Shown piece after piece: positions 48,587 to 58,164 of a stretch of 64,000 nt of DNA. The position numbers and the translations under genes are program-made. The DNA comes from Pseudonocardia sp. Lineage in GTDB: Bacteria; Actinomycetota; Actinomycetes; Mycobacteriales; Pseudonocardiaceae. Below the pieces are notes generated by a model. It searched no databases and was not told the origin of the DNA. It saw only the letters and a program-made list of their open reading frames with translations. The first letter of the stretch is position 1. Each line of letters opens with the position of its first letter. The stretch spans positions 1-64,000 of the forward strand of contig JAFASX010000084.1 in NCBI GenBank assembly GCA_019244295.1, given 5' to 3'.

Positions 48587-48676
48587 TCTGATTTCGAAAG
48601 CTGCTCGGCCGGCGGGTTTTCCTGCCTTTGGCCAGCGGTTTTGGTTCTTTTTGCATCGAGCCGTTAGGTTCGGGCC

Positions 48677-49576
48677 GTGTCGGGAGTGCGCGTGGGCGAT
48701 TTCGAGGCAACTGGACCAGCTGACGTCCCTACTTTGTTCTCGCATCTTGTCGATGACACGACGTTGTTGGGGCCTCGTGGGCTGGTGCCGCCGATGGCCG
48801 AGGTGGTGCGAGATTACTTGAGTGCCCGGCACGGCGACTACGGTGGTATGACTGGTCAGTTGGTTTGCCCGGTTTCTCGGTTACCTCAGCTGGTCGCGGA
48901 GCTCGCCAAGATCACGCCGGCTCATCCGGTGGACGTCTCCTTGGTGGTAGACACCGGCCTCGGTGCGGTGCCCAAGGCGCTGTCGTTGGTGCTATCCCGG
49001 CAGAACCTGGTTACCCCGCGCACTGTCGAGACCGCGGCCCCGACCGACCTCGACTCGACCTGGCTGGAGCGGGTGTCCGAATTCGTCCCGGACGATGTGC
49101 TGGCGGTGGTCGAGCCGCGTCGGCCGCTGGGCGGTGATCCCACGCAATGGCTCAACGCGGTGCGTCGGGTCGCCGAGCATGGTTGCAGTCCGAAGCTGCG
49201 GTGTGGCGGGCCGAGGGCTTCCGACATCCCGACGGTGAACCAGGTAGCCGATTTCGTTGTAGCCGCCGCCAGCGCACCGGCTGGCTTCACGACCAGTCTC
49301 GGCCTGAGGCATGCCGTGCGGCAGCCCACCGACGCGAATGGCCAAGCTGACCACGGGTTGCTCAACATGCTGATTGCGGTGGCTCGTGCGCTGGTGTCCG
49401 GTGATGTCCTGGGTGCGCTAGCCGAGACCGACGGTATGGTGCTCGCCCACGAGGTTGGCAAGCTTTCCGAAGCCGCAAGCAGCGCGGTTCGGGGGCTGTT
49501 GGCGCGATGTGGCTGCGGTTCAGCTCGAGAATCGGCGGTTGAGCTTGCCCGTTTGGGAGTGTTGCGAACCCCTTGA
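48677..49576 (+). CDS. Conserved hypothetical protein
   Basis: 299-aa ORF with actinobacterial codon usage. Confidence 0.7.
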   Translation: MSGVRVGDFEATGPADVPTLFSHLVDDTTLLGPRGLVPPMAEVVRDYLSARHGDYGGMTGQLVCPVSRLPQLVAELAKITPAHPVDVSLVVDTGLGAVPKALSLVLSRQNLVTPRTVETAAPTDLDSTWLERVSEFVPDDVLAVVEPRRPLGGDPTQWLNAVRRVAEHGCSPKLRCGGPRASDIPTVNQVADFVVAAASAPAGFTTSLGLRHAVRQPTDANGQADHGLLNMLIAVARALVSGDVLGALAETDGMVLAHEVGKLSEAASSAVRGLLARCGCGSARESAVELARLGVLRTP

Positions 49577-49592
49577 CGCTAGGCTTGCCCGA

Positions 49593-50597
49593 GTGCCCCG
49601 TCTGGCTTTCCTTGGTCCCCAAGCGACGTTCGCCCAGCAGGCCTTGCTCAGCCTGCCCGAGTCCCGTGACGCCGAACTGTTGCCGTATGCCGGCAGTACG
49701 GCGGCGTTAGCCGCCGTACGCTCCGGTGAGGCGGATGCGGCGTGCGTTCCGTTCGAGAACAGCGTTGAGGGCGGGGTGCCAGCGGTGCTGGACTCGCTGG
49801 TCTGCGATCCCCCGCTGGTTATCGTGCGTGAGGTGTTGCTGGCGGTGGAGTTTGCCGTGATGGTGCGTCCAGGTACGACGGCGGCCGATGTGCGTACCGT
49901 TGCCTCGCACCCACATGGGGAAGCTCAGACTCGGCATTGGCTGGCCGCCAACCTCCCTGCGGCCGAGGTGAAAATGTCCAGCTCCACGGCTGAGGCGGCT
50001 GCCCAGGTGGCCCGGGGCGAAGTAGACGCGGCTGTTGCCGCGCCCCTAGCGGCGCGGACGCACGGACTGACGATCCTGGCGGAAGATGTCGCCGACAACG
50101 CCGCCGCCGTCACCCGTTTCGTCTTGGTTTGTCCGCCGGGCCCGCCCCCAGCACCGACCAGCGTGGACCGCACCACGTTGGCGGCGACCACGGAGAATCG
50201 TCCGGGCGCGTTGCTCAGCGTACTCACCGAGTTGGCGGTCCGGGATATTGATCTGACACGGATCGAATCCCGACCGATCAAGGGTCTGCGCAACGAGTAC
50301 TGGTTTCACCTGGACTGCACGGGACATGTGGCGCAGCCCGCGATGGGAGAAGCACTGGCCGCCCTGCACCGCCGGTGCCTGCGGGTGCGCTATCTCGGCT
50401 CGTACCCGAGGGCGCTCGAGCCGGCGAACGGGATCAGCGCAACCGCGGACAAGGTGGCTGGGCTTGGCGATGCGCGTCCGCGCAGCCTTGAGCCGGTTAA
50501 TGGAAACAGCCCTGAGCCGGTTAATGGAAACAGCGCGGACCGGTTCGTCGCGGCGGCCCGGTGGCTGGATGGCGTCCGCGCGGGAAGCCAGGCATGA
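49593..50597 (+). CDS. pheA: Prephenate dehydratase
   Basis: LAFLGPQATFAQQAL...CVPFENSVEGGVPAVLDSL...ENRPGALLSVLTELAVRDIDLTRIESRPIK ACT domain. Confidence 0.93.
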   Translation: MPRLAFLGPQATFAQQALLSLPESRDAELLPYAGSTAALAAVRSGEADAACVPFENSVEGGVPAVLDSLVCDPPLVIVREVLLAVEFAVMVRPGTTAADVRTVASHPHGEAQTRHWLAANLPAAEVKMSSSTAEAAAQVARGEVDAAVAAPLAARTHGLTILAEDVADNAAAVTRFVLVCPPGPPPAPTSVDRTTLAATTENRPGALLSVLTELAVRDIDLTRIESRPIKGLRNEYWFHLDCTGHVAQPAMGEALAALHRRCLRVRYLGSYPRALEPANGISATADKVAGLGDARPRSLEPVNGNSPEPVNGNSADRFVAAARWLDGVRAGSQA

Positions 50598-51010
50598 AAC
50601 CCGACGACGACGGCGGGCTACTGCGGATTGGGCCACAGTTGGTGCTCATCCGGCATGGTCAAACTGACTCTAATGTGCGCTAGGTGCTCGCCGTGAAGAC
50701 CACGAGGCTCGGGCACAGTTCGATGCGGTCTACGCGGGCTGGGTGGCGGGGGAGCTGGATCGGCGGTTGCCCGGCGGGGAGTCAGCCGCCGAGGTAAGGG
50801 CGCGATTTCTTCCGGTGGCGGCCGAGCTGTGGGGCAGACATGCTGACCGGCCGAACGGACTGGTTGTGGTGGTCAGCCACAGTGCCGCTATCCGGATAGC
50901 CGCCCGCGCGATGATGGGCGACGACCCGGAAAGTCGATACGTTCCCGACACCTTTTGTGCACGGTTGGACATTGACCGATGCGCTACCGAGGCGGAGCCA
51001 AGCATGGCTG
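50594..51010 (+). pseudogene. Histidine phosphatase (phosphoglycerate-mutase-like), internally deleted
   Basis: LVLIRHGQTDSNVR* then frame change to EDHEARAQFDAVYAGWVAGELDRRLPGGESAAEVRARFLPVAAEL...VVVVSHSAAIRIAARAMMGDDPESRYVPDTF. Confidence 0.8.
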
Positions 51011-52782
51011 TAACAGAACGTCAGCTACGCGCCGAGGCCGATCAGCTTGCTGGCGCGTCGATTTGTTCGATTCGTCGGCGAATCTGCTCTGACTCGTCGA
51101 CCCGAGCGAGGCCAGCAAGCACATCGGCCAAGGTGCTCAGCGTTCCCCGCAGATCGTTTAGGAACGCCTGCGGGTGTTGTTCGTGAAGACGCTCGTAGAG
51201 CGCGACGGACTCGTTGGCGGCCGGTAGGGCCGCTTCCAGCTCGGCGGCGTGGGCAGCACGTACCGATGCGAAACTCCACAGGCCTTGGGCGAGGTCGGGT
51301 TCGAACGCCGTCGGATTGGTCGCCGCGAGCCGCCGACGGATCTCCACCGCCTGCTCGGTCGCGGCCAGCGCCTGCTCGTGGCGCCCCAGGTTCGACAACC
51401 GCACACTGAGGATGGTGAGTCGGTGGGCGCGCGCGGCTGGGGTGGTGTCTGGGGTGAGGGTGTCGGTGAGTCGTTGGGCCAGGTCGCAGGCCGGTTGGAG
51501 CAGCTCGGTGTCATAGCGGGGCAACACCTGGTCGGTGGTGTCGGCGACATCGTGGGGGGCGAGGGTGACCACTGTGTTCAGCACCGTGGCGCCACCGATG
51601 ACGGCCAGCTCGGGTCGGGCGCGGATCAGGGTCCGCAACCCGTCGGCGGCTGTGGGGTGTCGGGTGGCGGTCGCGGCGAGCACGATCAGACACCGGCGCA
51701 GCGCCGCACGGTTCAGCGAGTCCGCGTTGGTGTTGGTGGTCAGGTGGGTGAGCAGTTCCAGGGCGTGGGGTTGTTTCCGCAGGACAGCGGCGATGAGGTC
51801 TTCCCCGAAGCGGTCCGGGCGGATCGGCTGCAGGGTGGCCACCTCCACGACGGCGGTGGGGCTCAAGCCGTGCACTTCGGAGCGCACCGGCGGGTACAAC
51901 CGTTCGTAGTCGGTCAGCAGCCGGGCCGCGTCGGCCTGACCATCAGCCATACCGGCGTGGCGCAGCAGCGCGAGCGCCGCTGTGTGGCCGGTGGTGGGGC
52001 CGAACAGGGTCGCTAACCAGGCCATGGTCTCCATCGCGTGTTCGCGGTGAGGGTCGCGGCCGGTGGTGTCGGTCCAGCCGCGACGTTCGTGGCTAAGCAG
52101 GTACTCGGACAGGTCCTCGTGGGTGGGTGCGCGGTCACCGGTGTCAGCGGCGCAGACCGCGGCCAGGGCGGCCATGTGCAGGTCCAGCACCGACCCGTAG
52201 CCGGGATCGTTCAGATCGTTGCGTGGGTCGGGCGGTGGTCGTCCGGGCGCGATGTGATCGATGAACGCTGTGGCGGCGGCGGTGAAGGCACCAGCCCGAT
52301 CCCAGGTGAACTCGCCCAGGCTGATCGGTTCGGCCAGATGAACACCGCCGCGGTCGAGTTGCGCGGCGATGGTGTCCCACAGCCCGGGGGACGGGCGGGC
52401 CAGCAGCAGGACCCGCACCCGACGGCTGGGGTAGACCAGCGGCAGGTTCTCCACCAGTTCGACCAGGACGCCCAGCGCCCAGCGTTCGGCGTAATCGGCC
52501 ACCACCAGCAGCGGTTGGTCCCCGGCCGGTGGCTCGCGGTCGATCCCCGGGCGCGATCGGGGTCCCTTCTGCACCGCCTGGGCCACCGCCCAGCGCGACT
52601 GATACCGCGTGGTGGCGGTACGTCCGGCCAGACGCGTTTTGCCCGCCCCACCCGGGCCGGTGTCAAGGGACATGTCGATCTGAACGGTGGTGGTCGTGAG
52701 ATGTGAACGGTGGTGGCCAACAGTTTTGAACGGTGGCGGCCATGGGATCTGCCTAGGGTGGTGGCCGCCGGCCGTGGGGTGG

Positions 52783-53556
52783 TTAGGTGAGGGCTTTCAC
52801 CCCCTGTCCGGTGAGTGCTTGGGAGAGTCGGATGCTGTCTCCGCTGGTTTGGCAGAGGTGGGCGTGGTGGAGTAGTCGGTCGACGGTGGCGGTGGCCAGG
52901 GTTTTGGGCATGAGTTCGTCGAATCCTGAGGGGTGTAGGTTGGAGGACACCGCAATTGAGCGGCGTTCGTAGGCTGCGTCGACCAGTCGGTAGAGGCCTT
53001 CGGCGGTATCGGGGCCGACGGGGAGCAGTCCGATGTCGTCGATCATGATGAGTTCGGCGCGCAGGATCCGGGTGATGGCTGTGGTGAGCGAGTCATCAAC
53101 GCGGTGTCGGCGGACGAGGACGCCGAGGGCTTCGAGCGTGAACCAGGCCACGTGGAGCCCGGATTCGACGGCTTGGTGGCCGAGGGCTTCAAGGAGGAAT
53201 GTCTTGCCGGTGCCGGCCGGGCCACAGACGACGAGGTTCTCCTTGCGGTGGACCCATTCCAGGGTGCGGAGCGCGGCTTGGGTGGGGGCGGGGATGGAGG
53301 ACAGGGTTTCGTTCCAGGCCTGGAAGGTTTTGCCGGTGGGGAATCCGGCTCGGGCGCGGCGGGTGGCCAGTGAGGAGCGGTCGCGGCCGGCGACTTCTTC
53401 GGTCAGGAGCGCCCGTAGGACTTCGGTGGGGTCCCAGCGTTGAGCTTTGGCGGTGGCCAGTACCTCGGGTGCTATGCGGCGGATGTGCGGCAGACGCATC
53501 CGGCGTAGCAGTGCTTCGAGCCCGGTGTCGAGCGGGGGTGGGGTGGGAGTTGTCAT
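52783..53556 (-). CDS. istB: IS21 IstB-like ATP-binding protein
   Basis: VVCGPAGTGKTFLLEALGHQAVESGLHVAWFTLEALG...LIMIDDIGLLPV...YERRSIAVSSNLHPSGFDELM. Confidence 0.95.
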   Translation of the reverse strand: MTTPTPPPLDTGLEALLRRMRLPHIRRIAPEVLATAKAQRWDPTEVLRALLTEEVAGRDRSSLATRRARAGFPTGKTFQAWNETLSSIPAPTQAALRTLEWVHRKENLVVCGPAGTGKTFLLEALGHQAVESGLHVAWFTLEALGVLVRRHRVDDSLTTAITRILRAELIMIDDIGLLPVGPDTAEGLYRLVDAAYERRSIAVSSNLHPSGFDELMPKTLATATVDRLLHHAHLCQTSGDSIRLSQALTGQGVKALT

Positions 53557-53816
53557 TGCCGTGCCCACTGGTAGATCAGCGTGGTGATTCGTTCGGTGAT
53601 CTGGTCGAGGTGCCAGATGGCGGCTTCCACGGTGGGCCTGGCCTGGAAGTACTCGGTGAACTCGGCGGCGGTGGTCTGGCTGGACTGGTCGAGCCAGCCG
53701 GCTAGGCGTGTGATCAACCAGGCCCATTCGTCGAGCTCAGCGGCGGGCACCAGCACCCGCCAGTTGAGGTCGACGGGGTCTGAGCTGGCGGTGGCCGTGG
53801 TGGCGTCGCTGTTCAT
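53553..53816 (-). CDS. Small ORF between istA and istB
   Basis: 87 aa; overlaps istA stop and istB start by 4 nt each. Confidence 0.75.
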   Translation of the reverse strand: MNSDATTATASSDPVDLNWRVLVPAAELDEWAWLITRLAGWLDQSSQTTAAEFTEYFQARPTVEAAIWHLDQITERITTLIYQWARQ

Positions 53817-55318
53817 GGGCTCACCCGCGGGCCGCTGAAACCGGCCCAGCTGGCGGTGCCCTGGGCCAGGGTGTGGTTCTCGTTGGTCTGGTGGGTCGGA
53901 TGAGGTGCGCTGGTGGTCTGGTGGATGAGGATCGCGGTGAGATCACCGTCGGCGAATCGGCCCGCGGCGGCGGCTTCCGCCAACGCGCGGTCGGTGACCG
54001 ACCGGCCGTGGCGCCCGGCTAGCTCGACCGCTTCGGCCATCTTGGTTCGTACCCGGGTGGCTCCAGCCGCGGCGGCCTTGGTCAGCCACCGTGCCGCGCC
54101 CTCACCCAGAGCCAGGAACGTCGCCTCGCCGCTGGTGGTGGCTTTGGGTGCGCGGGCTAGCGAGCCGGGCGCGGCGGGTGGGAAATGCGCGTCGTCGATG
54201 CGTGGGCTTCCCGGGTTGGTCGGGTGGTGGCGGGCGACTTCGACCGGCCCATCGGCTCCGACGTGCACGATCACTATCTGGTCGCCATGGCGGCGTACCC
54301 ACACCGTCTGCCCGGCGAGCTGGTGAGGTACCGAGTATTGGCTGGTTTCGAAGTTGACCATTGGTGTGTCGCGCCCGACGGTACGGGTCACCCCGAACGC
54401 GCCGGTGAACGGCGCGGCCGGGAGCGGATGTAACCGAGGGTGTTCCTGGGTGAGCATCTCGATCGGGGCGCGGCGGGTGACTCGGTGCGCACGAGCGTTG
54501 ACCTGCTCGCAAAACGCCGCGCACGCCGCCTCCAACTCAGCGAAGCTGGTGTACTCGTCAAGCAGGTTGGCCTCGGTGGGCACCAGATCGGCCTTCGCGA
54601 TCCGCACGCATGCCTCGCTGCCACCCTTCGTGGCCGGGTCCGCGGGCACGCAGGTGGCCACCGTCAGCCCGTAGTGGCGAGCGAAGACCACTGTGGCCGG
54701 GTTACGCACCGGTACCCCGGCGACGTGCTCGACGGTGACGGTTTTCTCGTTGTCGGTCAGCAGATAGGTGGGCACCCCACCGATCCGCCGCAGCGCGGTG
54801 TCGATCGCGGCGAACACACTCGGCTGGGTCTTGTCCAGCAGGGGAAGCACCACCCGGAATCGACACCACGCCAGCCAGAAACAAAACAAGACCGTCGCGA
54901 TGCCGGCGATACGCGGGCCGTCCCCAAAGTCGTACTGTGCCCACATCCCCGGCTCGGGAACCCACGGCCGAAACACCCGCCGGCGCCCGGACCGCCACGC
55001 CATCTTGATCTCCGCGACCGCGCGGCGAGTGGTGCGATCCGACCCCTTGAAACCCATCGCGACGATCTTGTCGTGAGCCACGTCAGCGCGGATCTTGCCC
55101 TCAGAGCGTTCAACAAGCTCCTCCAACTTCGGCGCAAACTCATCAATCACTCTCGGCCGCGGCTCCGGCCGGCCCGGCACCAGCGTGCCCGCCTCACGCG
55201 CGGCCACATACCGTGCCACCGTGTTCGGCGAACACCCCGCCAACTCAGCGGCGTCGCGATACGACCCGGTCAAATCGAACCCTTCGAGAATTTCCATGAT
55301 CTCCTCGGCAGACTTCAC
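53813..55318 (-). CDS. istA: IS21 IstA transposase
   Basis: N-terminal HTH; VFRPWVPEPGMWAQYDFGDGPRI...LLTDNEKTVTVEH...DPATKGGSEACVRIAKADLVP. Confidence 0.95.
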   Translation of the reverse strand: MKSAEEIMEILEGFDLTGSYRDAAELAGCSPNTVARYVAAREAGTLVPGRPEPRPRVIDEFAPKLEELVERSEGKIRADVAHDKIVAMGFKGSDRTTRRAVAEIKMAWRSGRRRVFRPWVPEPGMWAQYDFGDGPRIAGIATVLFCFWLAWCRFRVVLPLLDKTQPSVFAAIDTALRRIGGVPTYLLTDNEKTVTVEHVAGVPVRNPATVVFARHYGLTVATCVPADPATKGGSEACVRIAKADLVPTEANLLDEYTSFAELEAACAAFCEQVNARAHRVTRRAPIEMLTQEHPRLHPLPAAPFTGAFGVTRTVGRDTPMVNFETSQYSVPHQLAGQTVWVRRHGDQIVIVHVGADGPVEVARHHPTNPGSPRIDDAHFPPAAPGSLARAPKATTSGEATFLALGEGAARWLTKAAAAGATRVRTKMAEAVELAGRHGRSVTDRALAEAAAAGRFADGDLTAILIHQTTSAPHPTHQTNENHTLAQGTASWAGFSGPRVSP

Positions 55319-55813
55319 GTATCCCCTCCCCGGGGGCTGGGTGCGGTTGGCGCCGCTCAGCCCACTCGAGGAGGGGACCCCCGCCCGGTAACCGGCGAGG
55401 AACGGTCAAGATCGTGTCGGCAGATCCACTGACCACCAGCGATCACTTCCACTGACCATCACCGCTCAAAAACTTGGCCGTCCGCATTCAGGATCCCATG
55501 ACCGCCGACAGGCCGGTGAGCATGAGCACCGAGACGTCCTCGTCGGGTTGGTCCAACCACTGGTCTATCAGCGCCTCGTCGGCGGGTCGCGGCTGGTATC
55601 CCACGATCTCGCGCACCGGGTTGAGCAGGTGACTGGGCGAGTTCCGCGAGCGGGAGACCCGCCGTGGGGGCGTGGGGGTGAGGTACTCCAGCCGGACGGC
55701 GTCGCGGTCAAGCAGGATCGACAGATCCCCGTCGACCTGACCGATCTGGATGTTGTGCCCACCCACCGTCCCGGACATCGACGGGCCCGGCGGCGTGGTC
55801 GAGGGTCTAGACC

Positions 55814-56137
55814 TCACCGGTCACGGTGGATGGTCGCGTTTCCGCCGACCTGGCCGAACTGGATGTTGTCCCGCCTCACCGTCCCAGACATCGACACACT
55901 GGACGCTTCGGCACCCACACCCTCACCCTGATCAGGCCCCGACGCTAACCACAACGCCAGCACCATGGCCAGCAGGGTCAACACCCCGACCACGATCCAG
56001 GCCCACGGGTTGGTCTTCCACTCGGTGGCCAGGTTGATCACTACCGCGACACCGGAGCCGACCACAGCCGTCGCGGCCGTGGGCACCGCGACCCGCCATC
56101 CCAACCGAGCTGACATCGGTTCCGCCTCCCGGCCCAC
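55814..56137 (-). CDS. Small two-TM protein with C-terminal RHIM/BASS-like motif
   Basis: TM AVPTAATAVVGSGVAVVINLAT and WAWIVVGVLTLLAMVLALWLA; C-terminus SVSMSGTVRRDNIQFGQVGGNATIHRDR; stop overlaps GTG start of NTPase gene. Confidence 0.75.
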   Translation of the reverse strand: MGREAEPMSARLGWRVAVPTAATAVVGSGVAVVINLATEWKTNPWAWIVVGVLTLLAMVLALWLASGPDQGEGVGAEASSVSMSGTVRRDNIQFGQVGGNATIHRDR

Positions 56138-56395
56138 GGCCCGCCATCTCGCCGGTGCTCAGCATGACAGCCAGGGGCGGCGGCGCGCGAGGATTCCCGG
56201 CAACGTTCTCGTGTCGAGATCACCGATCCCCGCCGTGGCGGGGTGTCGCTGCTCGGTGGGCTCCAGGGGGTCGCTACCGTGCCCCGGTGATCAAGACTGG
56301 GTGGCGGGTTGCGCGGGCTCCGCAACAGCCGGCTGGGCCGGATGTGTTTGGTGGGGTTGGCCGGCCGGGCCGGTCGGATTGGTCGAGGGGTTGCG

Positions 56396-56546
56396 CCGGG
56401 AGGGCGTCTGTGCGGGGACACCGTTTCTGATCTCGCCGGAGTTCGCCCACGACGTGGCGTTGAACGGGTTCTTCCTGTCGTGTGAGATGCAGGGTCGGGC
56501 TTGGACGACTCAGCACGGTTATGCGCCGGGTAGTGCTCGAAGGTAG
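56396..56546 (+). pseudogene. Tyrosine recombinase N-terminal (core-binding) remnant
   Basis: GTPFLISPEFAHDVALNGFFLSCEMQGRAWTTQHGYAPGSARR*. Confidence 0.55.
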
Positions 56547-56675
56547 GTCGGACGATCCTACGGGCTGGCGGCTTCGGCATTGGGACGACGGTCCGCCACT
56601 GGCGGGGGACGTGACCGGGGGCGCACGAGCCCGCGTTGCGCGCCTAACTAGCGGGCCGTAACCACGCCTACTGGG

Positions 56676-57923
56676 TTACCGCCCAGGCCTCGATGGCTGC
56701 TGGACTTCCTCTACTGGAGGCAGCACCGGCGGTCTCCCCGGGAGCTTGTCGTCTGGCAGCTTTACCGGCGGCGGGGCCTCGGATGGCGATGGCTGGTTGG
56801 ACTGGCTTTCAGCTGGGGCAGGTGCGGCGTCGTCTGGCTCGGGGACGTCGGCATCCTTGCCGGCCCCGGGGGCCGGGGCACCTGGTGGTACCTCCGAGTG
56901 GGAGGGCGGCGCCGGCTTGTCGCCGACTTGAACGGGTCCCCTAACTGAGCCGGTGACGGGCGCGAACCCGCTGCGATCCGGTAACTGGGCGGCTAGGTTG
57001 CACGCTACTTTCCGGGTGCCCGCAGCCCAGGACTCCACGGTCAGGTTATCCCAGAGCACCGACAATTTCTTGTCGCTGATCACTTTTTCGCCGCCGGCAT
57101 AGTCGCTGGCCATCTTGCTGCATGCGGGCTGGAGGAACGCATCCTGGTCGCTAACCTGCGGGAACTTGTCGTGGAACTTCTGGCCGAGGTCGATCGAACC
57201 GACGGCCTCGATGGCGTGCGGGAGTGAGCAGTCCACCGGGTCGCCGATGTATCGGCCGTCGATGCCCAGGCACGTACCGGTAGGGCGAATGTCCGCCTGA
57301 TCTTGAGCCGATACCTTGCCGGTGATCGCATAGAGCGCGCCGGAGCGCGAGAACCGTTGCAGGCCGCAGCGCAATAATCGGTCGCCGTCGGCCCAGCTCT
57401 TCGGGGACGGTCTGAGCGCGCCGGCTCGGAATGCGCCATTGGGGTCATACTTGCCGCCGAGGTAGCGAACCACGAGCGGCGTACAACGCTCATTGACTAA
57501 TTGCCGGAAACGCTGGTTGTCCGGCATCGCGGCATTGGCTGGGATGCCGCTCAGCTGCACCGCTCCAGCCTGCTCGAACAGGTGTGAACGAGAGCAGTCG
57601 ACCGTTTCAGCGTCGGCGGCGTCGGTGCGCTGCCAGGTCAGGCAGCTGCCAGGGGTCGCTGGCGGTGCCGTCCGGGTCGGGACCGAGGCTTCTTCGCTGT
57701 CCTCTGGGACTGGCGCCGCCGCGAGTGTGCTCAGCACCGGCACCCGGGTACCCGACAGCTCGTCCAACGTGGCGGCAGCGAGCATCACCACCGCGCCAAC
57801 TAACAGACCGATCACGATGCCAACGTGCCGTCGTTGTAGGACAGGGCGTGGGGCGACCGGCCGTGGTGCCTGATGGGCGCGGTGCGCTTCCGGCGCTCGG
57901 GGAGGCTCAAGGGTCGGCGTCAT
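56676..57923 (-). CDS. Septum-formation-family membrane protein
   Basis: Single TM VGIVIGLLVGAVVMLAAATL, repeated PGSCLTW...DCSRSHLFE / GTCLGIDGRYIGDPVDCSLPHAIEAVGSI; adjacent to serS. Confidence 0.75.
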   Translation of the reverse strand: MTPTLEPPRAPEAHRAHQAPRPVAPRPVLQRRHVGIVIGLLVGAVVMLAAATLDELSGTRVPVLSTLAAAPVPEDSEEASVPTRTAPPATPGSCLTWQRTDAADAETVDCSRSHLFEQAGAVQLSGIPANAAMPDNQRFRQLVNERCTPLVVRYLGGKYDPNGAFRAGALRPSPKSWADGDRLLRCGLQRFSRSGALYAITGKVSAQDQADIRPTGTCLGIDGRYIGDPVDCSLPHAIEAVGSIDLGQKFHDKFPQVSDQDAFLQPACSKMASDYAGGEKVISDKKLSVLWDNLTVESWAAGTRKVACNLAAQLPDRSGFAPVTGSVRGPVQVGDKPAPPSHSEVPPGAPAPGAGKDADVPEPDDAAPAPAESQSNQPSPSEAPPPVKLPDDKLPGRPPVLPPVEEVQQPSRPGR

Positions 57924-58164
57924 GACTTGGTCATCATGCCGTCGACCCCGCCAAGCGACCCACCGCGTGGCGGTATCTAGGCGCCGTCCGGTCCTTCGGG
58001 TGCTGCGAGCGTATTCGCCGGTACCGGGAGCGGCGGCGTTCCGGGTCGTCATAGCCGATGGGCATCCGCTTATCGACAGATGTGTGAGAGCGTTGAACCG
58101 CTACATATGTGACTGCTTCGAGCCGGGTGCGGGGACCCGAGCAAGCTAGCTAGGCTAACACGTT

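Larger units (their letters stand above)
52661..55510 (-). mobile_element. IS21-family insertion sequence, 2850 bp, 6-bp TSD GGCCGG (52655-52660 and 55511-55516)
   Basis: Imperfect TIRs TGTCAAGGGACATGTCGATCTGAA / TGTCGGCGGTCATGGGATCCTGAA; istA and istB inside. Confidence 0.92.
51042..55817 (-). pseudogene. NLR-like P-loop NTPase with TPR tail, interrupted by IS21 element (coding parts 51042-52654 and 55517-55817)
   Basis: Excising 52661-55510 plus one TSD copy restores VSVLMLTGPGGAGKTRLAGRTATTRYQSRWAVAQAV...LLVVADYAERW...VRVLLLARPSPGLW...TPR tail; N-terminus carries SMSGTVGGHNIQIGQVDGDLSI. Confidence 0.9.
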
